A stretch of DNA of 64,000 nt from Marinirhabdus sp963799365 (lineage in GTDB: Bacteria > Bacteroidota > Bacteroidia > Flavobacteriales > Flavobacteriaceae), in the NCBI GenBank assembly GCA_963799365.1, contig CAWCWV010000004.1:8544-72543 (forward strand). The letters are read 5' to 3'. Shown here piece by piece: positions 36,097 through 43,965 of the stretch. Each line of letters begins with the position of its first letter. Positions within the stretch are counted from its first letter, which is position 1. Made by a program: the position numbers and the translations under genes. Under the pieces are notes generated by a model. It searched no databases. It saw only the letters and a list, made by a program, of their open reading frames with translations, and was not told the origin of the DNA.

Positions 36097-36708
36097 TTGA
36101 GTCAAGACACGGAACAGTATTATTTTCTTTTTGAAAATTGGAGCATGGATCCCAACCAGTGGTCTATGTTAATAGATAGTATTGCAGTTCTGTTAGCCAT
36201 TTCAGGGGTTATCCTGGGGTATGTCCTTTACAAAAAACAGCGCAGGGATAACGCGAAAGATGCATTTAGTTTTTTTCGATCCTCATTGCCTGAACTGGAA
36301 CAATCTATAGCTATAGTAGACTTAAAAGAATTTAGGGAATCCCTTGATTTAGACACTTTTGTAAACCCTATTTTAACCGCTTCTTTAAACGATTCATTTT
36401 TAAATAAGATCAATTTGGTAGATCTTAATAGACACTACGTTCGTGAACGAAGTGAACACCTCCAAAACTTTAAACAGCTACTGGTCGATTCTAATTTTTT
36501 TGGTAAGTATCACGGCTATATTACCAAGGAAATTAAGAGTTTTAGAGCCAATTATCTCCATAAAACAGATGAGTTGAATAAAGAGGCAGATTCGACTGTT
36601 TTAATCTCTCCTGAAATGGTCCAGATGAAAGCTAAAATTAAGAAAGTTTTAGAAAAAGATATCGCGAAATTTGAAGCGGTGTTGGCGAATGTGAGGGAGT
36701 TGGTGTAG
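36097..36708 (+). CDS. orphan protein with one membrane segment
   Basis: I do not recognise this 187- to 203-residue protein. It has one hydrophobic helix near residues 21-43 (SIAVLLAISGVILGYVLYK), followed by a charged, helical, mostly Lys/Glu/Leu-rich cytoplasmic domain with heptad-like spacing, probably coiled coil at the end (MKAKIKKVLEKDIAKFEAVL). The start could be TTG 36097 or the ATG at 36145. It follows dnaE by 43 bp and opens the accessory stretch between dnaE and trxA. No enzymatic motif is visible. Confidence 0.6.
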   Translation: MSQDTEQYYFLFENWSMDPNQWSMLIDSIAVLLAISGVILGYVLYKKQRRDNAKDAFSFFRSSLPELEQSIAIVDLKEFRESLDLDTFVNPILTASLNDSFLNKINLVDLNRHYVRERSEHLQNFKQLLVDSNFFGKYHGYITKEIKSFRANYLHKTDELNKEADSTVLISPEMVQMKAKIKKVLEKDIAKFEAVLANVRELV

Positions 36709-36805
36709 GAGCTATTAATGAATTAGATATGTTATCGGTTGAATTAAGGATTTGTGAAATATTACTTTTTAAACAGGTTCAAGGTTTTAATTAAAATGTT
36801 TAAGC

Positions 36806-37180
36806 ATGAATTTTATTAGGGATTCAATAGAGGAGGTTTTAAATCAGACATCAAGTGAATTGTTAAATAAAAAAGTTGGTAAACTAGTAAGAATGACTTT
36901 GCCTGGTATTCTATCTGAAAATTTAATTTCTAAATCGGAACTTGAAAAATTACAAGAAGAAGATTATTGTAAGATTAATCTAGATATAAATTATCCTATA
37001 ATAAAGAAAGTGAATCCTAGCATTTCTATTCTTGAAAATAGAACTATTAATCACCATACAAAGTATTATTCTAAACCGGTAAGATTTATTAATGAAGAAT
37101 ATTTAATTACTAGTGAATGGTATGAACGCAATCTTGAAGATTATATTAGATGGATGAAAAGAAAAGTTAAATTTATTTAA
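36806..37180 (+). CDS. orphan 124-residue protein next to the IS element
   Basis: Not recognised. A soluble protein of mixed composition with LVRMTLPGILSENLISKSELEKLQ near residues 28-51 and an aromatic C-terminus (YYSKPVRFINEEYLITSEWYERNLEDYIRW), in the style of winged-helix or restriction-associated accessory proteins, but this is impression only. Its stop overlaps, on the opposite strand, the stop of the displaced tail of the nuclease-helicase gene. Before the IS arrived it was therefore the direct convergent neighbour of that gene. Confidence 0.55.
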   Translation: MNFIRDSIEEVLNQTSSELLNKKVGKLVRMTLPGILSENLISKSELEKLQEEDYCKINLDINYPIIKKVNPSISILENRTINHHTKYYSKPVRFINEEYLITSEWYERNLEDYIRWMKRKVKFI

Positions 37181-37221
37181 ACTTGTTTTATTCCTATATC
37201 TTTTAAATAGCTAAATGTGTA
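37177..37221 (-). pseudogene. displaced C-terminal tail of a DUF2075 helicase gene
   Basis: Immediately beyond the left IS end, the minus strand reads YTFSYLKDIGIKQV followed by TAA. This resembles the usual last residues of DUF2075 proteins, (F)YD-x-T-x-x-YL-x-x-IGI. The intact part of that gene ends at the right IS end, in the same orientation. It is most simply the 3' remnant of the interrupted gene. The overlap of TFSY here with TLNF on the other side shows the junction is not a clean duplication. Confidence 0.6.
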
Positions 37222-37326
37222 TTATACTGAAATAGGTTGACTCTTTTTTAGTTAATATTTCCACGTTCAAAAGATTTTTTTCAGCCGTTTGGAAGGCAAA
37301 AAATATAGTTTGAACTAGGTCTGTTC

Positions 37327-38217
37327 TTAAATCGTTAGTTCAGGTAAATTTACATTATTTTTTCTATAGGATTTGTATTTGATATTTGGATTTGAATGGA
37401 CTTCAGCTGGTTTTCTTAAATCCAGGCTAAAATGGGTTCTTAGATTGTTATAGATATATACGGCTTGCTGCGTCATTTTCTGCGCTAAATCCGTGTTTTT
37501 AATGGTTTGTTTAAGTCCGTACTCATATTTCAATGTTCTGTTAATTCGTTCTGCCACAGCATTTTCATATGGGTCGTATTGTTCTGTCATACTCATTGTA
37601 ATGCTGTTGTCTTCTGCAAATTTCGTGTACTTTGGATTGCAGTACTGGAACCCTCTGTCAGAATGATGGATCAATTTTTGCTTAGGATATTTTCTGTTTT
37701 TAATGGCCATAGCGAGCGCATCTGTGCAAAGGGATGTTCTCATATGGTCATCGAGTTTATAGCCCATGATTTGCTTGGAATAGGCGTCTGTCACAAGTGC
37801 TAAATAATTGTGTCCATTTTCAGTTTTGATGTATGTAATATCGCTTACCCATAGCTGTTCTGGACGATTGGGGACTTGGTCTTTTACGAGGTTCTTATAT
37901 TTTTTGTACATATGGTTTGAGTTTGTTGTGGTGATATAGTTTTTTGTTTTAGGAACCAGTAGCTTATTAAGTCTTAAGAAGCGATAGAACTTATCTCTAC
38001 CTATCTTAATATCAGCGTTTATGAAGTCTTGCTTTAGTTCAGAATGTAATTTTATTCCACCGGTTTTAGACCCTACTTTTTTACGGTAGTCCTTGACCAT
38101 TTTTATTAGTTTTTGATGGTCTATCTGTTGTCTTCGTTGGATTTTGAGCCTTTTGTAGTAGGCTTGTTTAGAGATTCCAAGGCACTGATAGATCCATTTT
38201 CTTTTAAACGGTTTTTC
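37327..38217 (-). CDS. IS3-family transposase orfB (DDE integrase domain)
   Basis: The catalytic half of the transposase. From the slippery site at 38217-38223 the -1 frame is open for 39 codons before an internal ATG at 38100 and then 257 more. The transframe segment contains YQCLGISKQAYYKR, the typical IS3 OrfB beginning. The rve integrase core has the DDE triad in SDITYIKTENGHNYLALVTD, HHSDRGFQYCNPKY and NAVAERINRTLK. Expression is expected as an OrfAB fusion by programmed -1 frameshifting; the ATG at 38100 probably does not give an active product. Confidence 0.92.
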   Translation of the reverse strand, partial: EKPFKRKWIYQCLGISKQAYYKRLKIQRRQQIDHQKLIKMVKDYRKKVGSKTGGIKLHSELKQDFINADIKIGRDKFYRFLRLNKLLVPKTKNYITTTNSNHMYKKYKNLVKDQVPNRPEQLWVSDITYIKTENGHNYLALVTDAYSKQIMGYKLDDHMRTSLCTDALAMAIKNRKYPKQKLIHHSDRGFQYCNPKYTKFAEDNSITMSMTEQYDPYENAVAERINRTLKYEYGLKQTIKNTDLAQKMTQQAVYIYNNLRTHFSLDLRKPAEVHSNPNIKYKSYRKNNVNLPELTI

Positions 38218-38579
38218 TTTTTTCGTTCTATCTCTTTCGCGAGTGACTTGGGCAAGGACTTTTTTGACATATCGACGCCTGTAATGAGTTCCATGTCAGC
38301 TATAATATCTTGTTGAAAGTCCTTTACGAACTCAAGCTCTTCAATCTTTTCCTTAAGTTTTTTTATCTCGTCGTTTTTGCTCATACCTGTGTTTTGTTGT
38401 ACTAAGGTACTGTATTTTCTCAACCAATAGGTAATGGTGGTTCTAGGGACATCATACTTTTTAGAAGCGAAGTTTGTCGATAGTTGTCCGTTTAGGATTT
38501 GGTCAACGACTAAAAGTTTGGTCTCTAAAGTTGCTTTTTGGTAGCTTTTTTTTAGCCAGTGTTCTTTTTTTGGTTTCAT
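38121..38579 (-). CDS. IS3-family transposase orfA (HTH protein)
   Basis: A 152-residue OrfA. The N-terminal helix-turn-helix (SYQKATLETKLLVVDQILNG, then FASKKYDVPRTTITYWLRKY) binds the inverted repeats. A leucine-zipper-like coiled coil follows (EIKKLKEKIEELEFVKDFQQD). The slippery heptamer AAAAAAG, codons AAA AAG 120-121, is at 38217-38223. Confidence 0.9.
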   Translation of the reverse strand: MKPKKEHWLKKSYQKATLETKLLVVDQILNGQLSTNFASKKYDVPRTTITYWLRKYSTLVQQNTGMSKNDEIKKLKEKIEELEFVKDFQQDIIADMELITGVDMSKKSLPKSLAKEIERKKKNRLKENGSISALESLNKPTTKGSKSNEDNR

Positions 38580-38610
38580 AAGTGACTGTAATTAATTGAT
38601 TAATTTTTAG

Positions 38611-40560
38611 TCAACCTATTTCAGGAAAGTTCAATGTCTCATCATAAAATTCTTTTGGCCTTGTTTGGTCAATTGCACTTCCTTCAGGAATAAAAATCAC
38701 CATCCCTTGCCTTGCTCTAGTTAATAGTACTCGGTAAGTATTTTTTAAATATTCTTTATCAACATCTTTGTTGATATTTTGCCATTTAGTTCCTTTAAAA
38801 CTTTGATACTTCCATGCATTTTCAATTTTATGAAAATTGCCTCCCCAAGCAACACAAGCCCAATCGATTTCAAGACCTTGAATGTCAAATTCTGTAGCCA
38901 CCTCTTCAAGAAAATATGAAGACCTAACGTCTTCACTTGAATTTAAAAACCAATTAGATGCTGAGATTTCATTTTTAACATCAATTCCATTAGATTTTAA
39001 CCGTCTTGCTCCAGAAGAACTTATTAAACCAATTCTGTGCGTTCCAACTGCTTTCTTCTTTAGCCAATGTTTTGCTTTTTCTAAATTTCGTGTGACAACA
39101 ATTGGATAAAGGTTTTCTATTTCCGAAAAGATACTTTTTGCTTCTTCAAAATTTAAATCTAGAAGTTCATGTATAAAGTCGGATAATTTTTCAGACCTGA
39201 AAGATCGGACTGATACTGAAAGGTGTAATTCATTTTCACTTTGGCCATTTTCAAGCAACCAATTGTTCAAACTTATAGGTTTCAAATAATTGTTGTTATT
39301 TAAAATTGAATTTGAATAATGAATTTTCCAATCTGGGAAATGATTTTTTAAAGAAGATATCCATTCTTCGAGCCCTGCTTCTCCAGTGTTAATTTCCTGT
39401 CCTCCGCCAATTAAACAAACAATTGTACACCAATCTGTATGTCGATTCATTACATCTATTAAGAATTCTGGCTCTGACATATTGAAATTTTCAATGCCCT
39501 TTTTTCTTTTCATGAATGAACTAACTTGCTTTGTATTCCAAGCTCTTTGTGCCTCATCAAAAACTACCACTTTTTCAACTGGCGCATTTATAGATAATAA
39601 ATTATCATCTCTAAAGTGATGAATATTTTGAATAAAAGCATTCGCTTTTATTGCCGATTGTTTCTTCGTGATTTTATATCCATTTTCCAAAGCAGTTTTA
39701 ACTCCGTCTCTGGTTAATGCTTCTCTCAAAACTTCAACTAGAGGACCATTTCCTGATAAAAATACTGCCTGCTCATCCTCATCTACATTCATTCTATCTA
39801 CAGCAATAGTTAAGCCAGCCAAAGTTTTACCTGCACCTGGCACACCAGTTAAAAAACAAATTGTTTTTTTATTTAATTTTTTTGAGTATTCAATAATAGA
39901 ATTTAGACAATTGGAAGTTATTGCTAGGTTGACTTTATCCGAATCATTCCTTGTAATGTCTTTTACATTATGCCCTTTATAAAGAGCTTGTGCTGCTTCT
40001 ACAATTGTTGGGGTTGGTTTATAAATTGAATTCTGCCAGTAGTCAATATCAACTATTTTGTCATTTTCATTTAAAAATGTTTTGAGCAAAACTACCAGAT
40101 TATGTTGATTTGCTTTTACCGCTGTTTTGTGAATGACAACAGATTCAAGTTTATTATTAGCTTCGATTCCATTAGATGCAACTAAGACTGGAATAAGTTT
40201 TGCGTTATGACTTCCTTCGTGAAAACTTTTAAGATCTAAAGTATAATCAACAACTTGTTCTATTGCGTGCTTTTCATAACCACAATCCCCAACTTTAAAC
40301 TCAAGAACAAAAATTACTCCCTCGATAATAATTATATTATCAACTCGCTTACCCATTCTCGGGATAGCAAATTCAAAATATATTTGACCTGTGATAGTTT
40401 CAAGCTGATTTTTTAAAATAGAAATTTGTTTTTTCCAGGCATTTACTTGCAATTCTTCAAGTGTTCTATTACTGTGGTTAGCTGTGAGTTCGCCTAAAAT
40501 ACTAGATGGTGACTCCTTTAAAAATTCATATATCGAATTTGAATAATATGCTCTTTTCAT
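38611..40560 (-). CDS. DUF2075 (Schlafen-type) helicase with PD-(D/E)xK-like nuclease domain, 3' end replaced by IS
   Basis: A 649-residue protein. Residues about 55-120 look like a PD-(D/E)xK nuclease: FEFAIPRMGKRVD with Asp74, then FVLEFKVG with Glu87 and Lys89. A helicase-like ATPase follows, with Walker A TGVPGAGKT at 238-246, Walker B VVVFDEAQRAW near 330, and a late RVLLTRARQGMVIF motif typical of SF1 helicases. The last residues PEIG and the TGA stop lie inside the IS inverted repeat, so only the extreme C-terminus is foreign. It overlaps the HTH gene by ATGA. A defence role is plausible but unproven; the loss of about ten residues may or may not inactivate it. Confidence 0.8.
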   Translation of the reverse strand: MKRAYYSNSIYEFLKESPSSILGELTANHSNRTLEELQVNAWKKQISILKNQLETITGQIYFEFAIPRMGKRVDNIIIIEGVIFVLEFKVGDCGYEKHAIEQVVDYTLDLKSFHEGSHNAKLIPVLVASNGIEANNKLESVVIHKTAVKANQHNLVVLLKTFLNENDKIVDIDYWQNSIYKPTPTIVEAAQALYKGHNVKDITRNDSDKVNLAITSNCLNSIIEYSKKLNKKTICFLTGVPGAGKTLAGLTIAVDRMNVDEDEQAVFLSGNGPLVEVLREALTRDGVKTALENGYKITKKQSAIKANAFIQNIHHFRDDNLLSINAPVEKVVVFDEAQRAWNTKQVSSFMKRKKGIENFNMSEPEFLIDVMNRHTDWCTIVCLIGGGQEINTGEAGLEEWISSLKNHFPDWKIHYSNSILNNNNYLKPISLNNWLLENGQSENELHLSVSVRSFRSEKLSDFIHELLDLNFEEAKSIFSEIENLYPIVVTRNLEKAKHWLKKKAVGTHRIGLISSSGARRLKSNGIDVKNEISASNWFLNSSEDVRSSYFLEEVATEFDIQGLEIDWACVAWGGNFHKIENAWKYQSFKGTKWQNINKDVDKEYLKNTYRVLLTRARQGMVIFIPEGSAIDQTRPKEFYDETLNFPEIG

Positions 40561-40826
40561 GTATCAGCTCCTGTTTTAAGTTGATATAGTTTTTGAAGTT
40601 TTTTGGAATTATCAAATTTTAGCAATTCATCAATAGAGAAATTGAAGGCCTTTGCAAAAACAGCTATGTTGGTGAGTGAAATATTTCTTTCACCTCTTTC
40701 TATCATTCCAATGTAAGTTCGATGAAAACCTGTTTTAAATGAAAGTTGCTCTTGACTAAGGTTTTCTTGAGTCCGTAAATAGCGAATTCTATTGCCAAAT
40801 TCTTGAAGAAGAAAATTATTTATCAT
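40557..40826 (-). CDS. XRE-type HTH regulator of the nuclease-helicase gene
   Basis: An 89-residue protein consisting almost entirely of one Cro/C1-type helix-turn-helix (IRYLRTQENLSQEQLSFKTG, then RTYIGMIERGERNISLTNIA). Its stop overlaps the DUF2075 start by ATGA, so the two are translationally coupled. Its own -7 box TAGTTTTG (minus strand, 40831-40838) is embedded in an inverted repeat, which suggests autorepression. The predicted transcription start is almost at the ATG, so the mRNA may be leaderless. Confidence 0.85.
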   Translation of the reverse strand: MINNFLLQEFGNRIRYLRTQENLSQEQLSFKTGFHRTYIGMIERGERNISLTNIAVFAKAFNFSIDELLKFDNSKKLQKLYQLKTGADT

Positions 40827-40828
40827 TA

Positions 40829-40861
40829 ATCAAAACTATACTGATTGTATGTTTTGATCAA
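40829..40861 (-). promoter_or_regulatory. promoter with overlapping operator for the HTH/nuclease-helicase operon
   Basis: ATCAAAAC (40829-40836) and GTTTTGAT (40851-40858) form an inverted repeat 14 bases apart. On the minus strand TTG (40859-40861), a 20-base spacer and TAGTTTTG (40831-40838) make a standard Bacteroidota promoter overlapping that repeat, the expected layout for autorepression by the small HTH protein. Confidence 0.5.
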
Positions 40862-40882
40862 CCGACAATGTGTATCATTTTG

Positions 40883-40890
40883 TACTTTTG
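40883..40890 (+). promoter_or_regulatory. TAnnTTTG -7 box of the 78-residue orphan gene
   Basis: TACTTTTG lies 25 bp before the ATG at 40916, divergent from the HTH promoter. Confidence 0.45.
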
Positions 40891-40915
40891 CATGATTTGT
40901 AAAAACTAAAAAAAA

Positions 40916-41152
40916 ATGAACAAAATAAATCAAACGGACTTACATTATATTCGATCAAATAGAACAATAGAGACTATCCATATAAAGAATATCGACAAAG
41001 TGGTCTATGTTTATAACTATGAAGGAATCCATTTTAGGGTATTTGTAGAGATAATTGACCTTATTCATTTTTTCCAATTTGGTGCTGAACCTAAACTAGA
41101 CTTTTCAAATGAAATGGATTTGGATGATTTCTTAATAAATAAACTAGTCTAA
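40916..41152 (+). CDS. orphan 78-residue protein
   Basis: Not recognised. A small acidic protein with alternating beta-like stretches (TIETIHIKNIDKVVYVYNYEGIHFRVFVEII) and an acidic, helical C-terminus (EMDLDDFLINKL). It has its own promoter, divergent from the HTH gene and separated from it by 89 bp. It converges on the PIN toxin gene with 2 bp between the stops. It could be an accessory of either neighbour. Confidence 0.55.
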   Translation: MNKINQTDLHYIRSNRTIETIHIKNIDKVVYVYNYEGIHFRVFVEIIDLIHFFQFGAEPKLDFSNEMDLDDFLINKLV

Positions 41153-41154
41153 AA

Positions 41155-41718
41155 TCAAATCAACGAGTGAAGATAATCTGCAGAATTAATTAATCCATTT
41201 TTTCTAAAATTATCTAAAACCTCATATTCATCTAAATCAGGATTTCTTCTGTTGAGAACTAATTTTTTAAAAGCTTCTACAGCGCTGTCGTGATTTAAAT
41301 CAATGATGTCCGCAATAAAATCGTCGGCAGATTTTGCAACAAGTCCGAACGAGGCTAAGTAATCTTTTGGAAAATCTTTCAAATTATTTGTTACAATCAC
41401 ATTTGCATTAATCTTAATTGCTGCAGCAAGAACATGACAATCTTTTTTGTCAGGTAAAGTTAATCCTTCAATGAGTGGTTCATAATTTGTGACAAGGGCA
41501 TCAGGAAAAGCGAGGTTTACTACCTTCTTTCTTTTTTCAATAACTTCTTTAGAAGCACCCTTTCTCTGCATAACATCCTCCCATTCATCAAATATATGAG
41601 TACTCCATTTTGGAGTGAATAAATCATAATGGGCAAACCAAAATAACAGATCTCTTATCTCAATTGGGTAGATAACATTTGTGTCAAGCACACAAGTAAA
41701 TCTTACGCTATGAATCAT
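41155..41718 (-). CDS. PIN domain toxin of a type II toxin-antitoxin pair
   Basis: A 187-residue protein with a PIN ribonuclease fold: first acidic residue Asp12 in CVLDTNVIYP, a Glu in FDEWEDVM near 44, and an Asp pair in LPDKKDCHVLAAAIK near residue 90 followed by IVTNNLKDFP. PIN toxins cleave tRNA or mRNA. The C-terminal 50 residues extend beyond the usual PIN length. It overlaps the antitoxin-like gene by 11 bp. Confidence 0.85.
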   Translation of the reverse strand: MIHSVRFTCVLDTNVIYPIEIRDLLFWFAHYDLFTPKWSTHIFDEWEDVMQRKGASKEVIEKRKKVVNLAFPDALVTNYEPLIEGLTLPDKKDCHVLAAAIKINANVIVTNNLKDFPKDYLASFGLVAKSADDFIADIIDLNHDSAVEAFKKLVLNRRNPDLDEYEVLDNFRKNGLINSADYLHSLI

Positions 41719-42163
41719 ACATACCTAATTCTTCATCACCCTTCATCATTTCGATGAGTAATTGTTCCTGTTTTAGTTTTGCTTCTTTCTTATAGGTAGA
41801 GACATCCTCAAATTTTATCCGTCTATGTCTTCCTACTTTTGTAAAAGGAATTTTACCTGTTTCAAGAAGTTTAACCACGTGCGGTCTGGAACATCCTAGC
41901 ATTTCGGCCGCGGCTTGTGTGGTCATTTCAGTAGCAATAGGCACTACAGAAATAGGTTTTCCTTCACTTGTTGCCTGTAGTATTCTAGCCAATAATTTTA
42001 AGGCTTTCAAGGGTATTCTAATTTTTTCTGCCGTTTCCTCAATTTCAATTTCTGGATTTTCAGATTTTAAATCTTCCAACAACGCAGCCAAAGCATTATA
42101 AGATTTCATTGCTGCAATCTGCTCTTTCTTAGAGGGTTTTTTTATGTCGTTACGTAATTCCAT
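41708..42163 (-). CDS. excisionase-type HTH antitoxin
   Basis: A 151-residue protein with a MerR/excisionase-like winged helix near residues 85-135 (TQAAAEMLGCSRPHVVKLLE, then KVGRHRRIKFEDV) and a helical N-terminal half that could wrap the toxin. Gene order antitoxin-toxin with 11-bp overlap is typical. It starts at ATG 42163; a -7 box TATATTTG (minus strand, 42186-42193) and a direct repeat lie just upstream. Confidence 0.85.
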   Translation of the reverse strand: MELRNDIKKPSKKEQIAAMKSYNALAALLEDLKSENPEIEIEETAEKIRIPLKALKLLARILQATSEGKPISVVPIATEMTTQAAAEMLGCSRPHVVKLLETGKIPFTKVGRHRRIKFEDVSTYKKEAKLKQEQLLIEMMKGDEELGMYDS

Positions 42164-42185
42164 GGCGTAAAGTTTAGATGTTCTG

Positions 42186-42209
42186 CAAATATAAACGAAA
42201 TAAACGAAA
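42186..42209 (-). promoter_or_regulatory. promoter and direct-repeat operator of the toxin-antitoxin pair
   Basis: The minus strand reads TATATTTG at 42186-42193. The 9-mer TAAACGAAA is repeated twice on the plus strand at 42192-42209, partly overlapping the -7 box. This is a plausible site for the antitoxin to repress its own operon. Confidence 0.45.
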
Positions 42210-42249
42210 CGATATTATTTGATGTTTTAAATTTTTTTAGTAATTAAAA

Positions 42250-42807
42250 TCACCTTAAACTATCACCAACAACCTCCTTCAAACGAACCACTTCCTTTTC
42301 CTCCACCACAACGCCATCTGTAGTGAACGTAATTCCTTGCTGGCCAATGCTGCCTAGCATCACGGCTTGTATCACAGGGTGAAGCTGTTTTTTGGCGCCC
42401 CAAGTGAGCAGGAAGTTGGCGCCGCTCCCTCCGGCTTCGTCTGCTTCGTCTATAACGTAGTCTACGGTTTCCAGGGGGTGTAGGTAAATGGGTTTTTCCA
42501 GGTAGTTACGTACCAAATGCCCTGCAGAGTCGTAATAATCTACATTTTTAAGATACAGGGTGTCGCTTTTACTGGTGTTGCGAATACTAAGTGTTGCGGC
42601 GAGGAGTACTTTATAATTTCGGGTGCGGCTGTAAATGTCACTATAAATGGGGACGTACACTTCGTTTTCGATGGGGAAATCGAAAGCTGCGTTATAGGTT
42701 TTTGGCGCGGGTGGGGTTTCGGTTTCCTGGTGCAACGGATTTTGTTCCTGGCAGGCGCTAAGCAGGATCCAACAATTTACTGATATAAGGAAGGCAAGTT
42801 TTTTCAT
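42250..42807 (-). CDS. DUF3124 lipoprotein
   Basis: A 185-residue predicted lipoprotein, lipobox LLSAC with the Cys near residue 19. The beta-rich DUF3124 domain follows (VYVPIYSDIYSRTRNYKVLLAATLSIRNT, then GANFLLTWGA). Function unknown. It lies 41 bp downstream of the bestrophin gene on the same strand and may be cotranscribed with it. Confidence 0.82.
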   Translation of the reverse strand: MKKLAFLISVNCWILLSACQEQNPLHQETETPPAPKTYNAAFDFPIENEVYVPIYSDIYSRTRNYKVLLAATLSIRNTSKSDTLYLKNVDYYDSAGHLVRNYLEKPIYLHPLETVDYVIDEADEAGGSGANFLLTWGAKKQLHPVIQAVMLGSIGQQGITFTTDGVVVEEKEVVRLKEVVGDSLR

Positions 42808-42848
42808 ACGTAAAGATATTAAAATTGGCTGGCGCTCTGGTCTTCTAG

Positions 42849-43835
42849 TTACATCAAAAACCCATCCACAGCCTCTGTAGGTTTTGGGATGTTGGTGTCG
42901 TCTATCATTTCGCGCAAGTCTATTTCGATGCCGCGGGCAATGGCCGTTATTGGGACATCGTTATAGGTGCCTTCAAACGGGTTTTCGCTATAGTCGCCAA
43001 TCTTTTCCATCAAGAAAAATACCCAGATAATAATGGCCGAGATCGCAGGTCCCAACCAATACATCCAACCCAGGGTAGGGTTAAAAATTTCCAAAAGCCC
43101 CAGCGGGACAAACGCACAAAAAACAATAGTAAGCCAATAGGCAGTAGAGGCATACTGCCTTGGAAAGGGGAAGTTTTTAATGCGTTCGCTTTTTCCCTGG
43201 TCTTCGTAAAAGGTCTGGATGAGGTGGTGAAATTCCATATGTCGGAAATCTTCGAATAGCTGTGCGTTGCGTAACTCCTGTAAACGTATGGATTGGTTTT
43301 TTAGGATCTGGGTGGCACGGTTGGAGTAGGTGGCGAGTTCGGTGAGTTCTCTTTCGGACAGAAAAGGCGATAGATCGTTGTGAACGGCTTTTTCATAATC
43401 GGCACAAACATCGGCAAAGTATAATTTTTTGATACGCTCTTCGGTGTGTTCCCAGGGACGGGCGAGACGCAACTGGTGACGCAGGGCGATAAGCCAGGCA
43501 ATGTGACGGTAGAGAAGTTCTTTTTTGATTTCGGCTTTGTTTTCTCCTTGTACAAAAGAGACCACCGCGGCGCCAAAGGTACGGCTGTTATTTACCATAC
43601 TGCCCCATATTTTTCGGGCTTCCCAGGTACGATCGTAGGAGCTGTTATTCTTAAAGCCCAGATAAAATGCTACGGCAATACCTATAAGTCCGAGTGGTTG
43701 CCAGGGCAGGTAAAAGCGAATTTTTATAAAGTAAAACAGCGCAAAAAGTAGTGCTGCGTATAAGAGTCCTATAAGTAATGGTTTTTTGGACCAGTTAAGG
43801 GTCATAAAAAAGCCGTAGTTGCGTTTGGTATACAT
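42849..43835 (-). CDS. bestrophin family anion channel
   Basis: A 328-residue membrane protein of the bestrophin/UPF0187 family, pentameric anion channels. The N-terminal WSKKPLLIGLLYAALLFALF helix, the selectivity-neck region GFKNNSSYDRTWEARKIWG near 60-78, and the Asp/Glu-rich MEKIGDYSENPFEG near 270-283 are characteristic. About four transmembrane helices. The start is the ATG at 43835, with an internal ATG 10 codons on as an alternative. No partner gene is evident beyond the DUF3124 lipoprotein. Confidence 0.88.
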   Translation of the reverse strand: MYTKRNYGFFMTLNWSKKPLLIGLLYAALLFALFYFIKIRFYLPWQPLGLIGIAVAFYLGFKNNSSYDRTWEARKIWGSMVNNSRTFGAAVVSFVQGENKAEIKKELLYRHIAWLIALRHQLRLARPWEHTEERIKKLYFADVCADYEKAVHNDLSPFLSERELTELATYSNRATQILKNQSIRLQELRNAQLFEDFRHMEFHHLIQTFYEDQGKSERIKNFPFPRQYASTAYWLTIVFCAFVPLGLLEIFNPTLGWMYWLGPAISAIIIWVFFLMEKIGDYSENPFEGTYNDVPITAIARGIEIDLREMIDDTNIPKPTEAVDGFLM

Positions 43836-43885
43836 AGTGGTTTTGTTGGTTGTGCTAAAGTTACTAATAAAATGGTTGTGATGTA

Positions 43886-43965
43886 TCCCCCGGGCAGGGA
43901 TAGCAGTGGAAATCCCGCAGTCTCGCCACAGGCGAGGCGAGGAATTGTAGCGGATAGCCCGGTGC
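43886..43965 (+). ncRNA. candidate structured RNA in the bestrophin-trxA gap
   Basis: The 320-bp gap (43836-44155) contains no gene. In it CCGGGC (43890-43895) pairs with GCCCGG (43957-43962) and closes a symmetrical element. The two sides carry the related motifs GCAGTGGAAATCC and GTAGCGGATA, and the apex is a hairpin TCGCC-ACA-GGCGA. I recall similar elements recurring between genes in flavobacteria, and the Rfam Flavo-1 motif is one possible identity, which I cannot verify. The strand is uncertain because the outer stem is symmetrical. Confidence 0.45.

Larger units (their letters stand above)
37227..38624 (-). mobile_element. IS3-family insertion sequence, about 1.4 kb
   Basis: Bounded by perfect 16-bp inverted repeats: CTGAAATAGGTTGACT at 37227-37242 and its complement at 38609-38624. 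If the conventional TG...CA ends are used, the element is 37228-38623 (1396 bp). It encodes overlapping orfA and orfB in a -1 relation with an A_AAA_AAG slippery site, as in the IS3 family (IS150-like group). No matching target-site duplication is seen: left flank ends ATAC or TATA, right flank starts GGAA or GAAA. It sits in the 3' end of the DUF2075 gene. Confidence 0.92.

Noticed and set aside
37222..38630. Target-site duplication of the IS3 element
   Set aside because: The bases outside the two ends (ATAC/TATA and GGAA/GAAA) do not match for 3-5 bp under either boundary choice.
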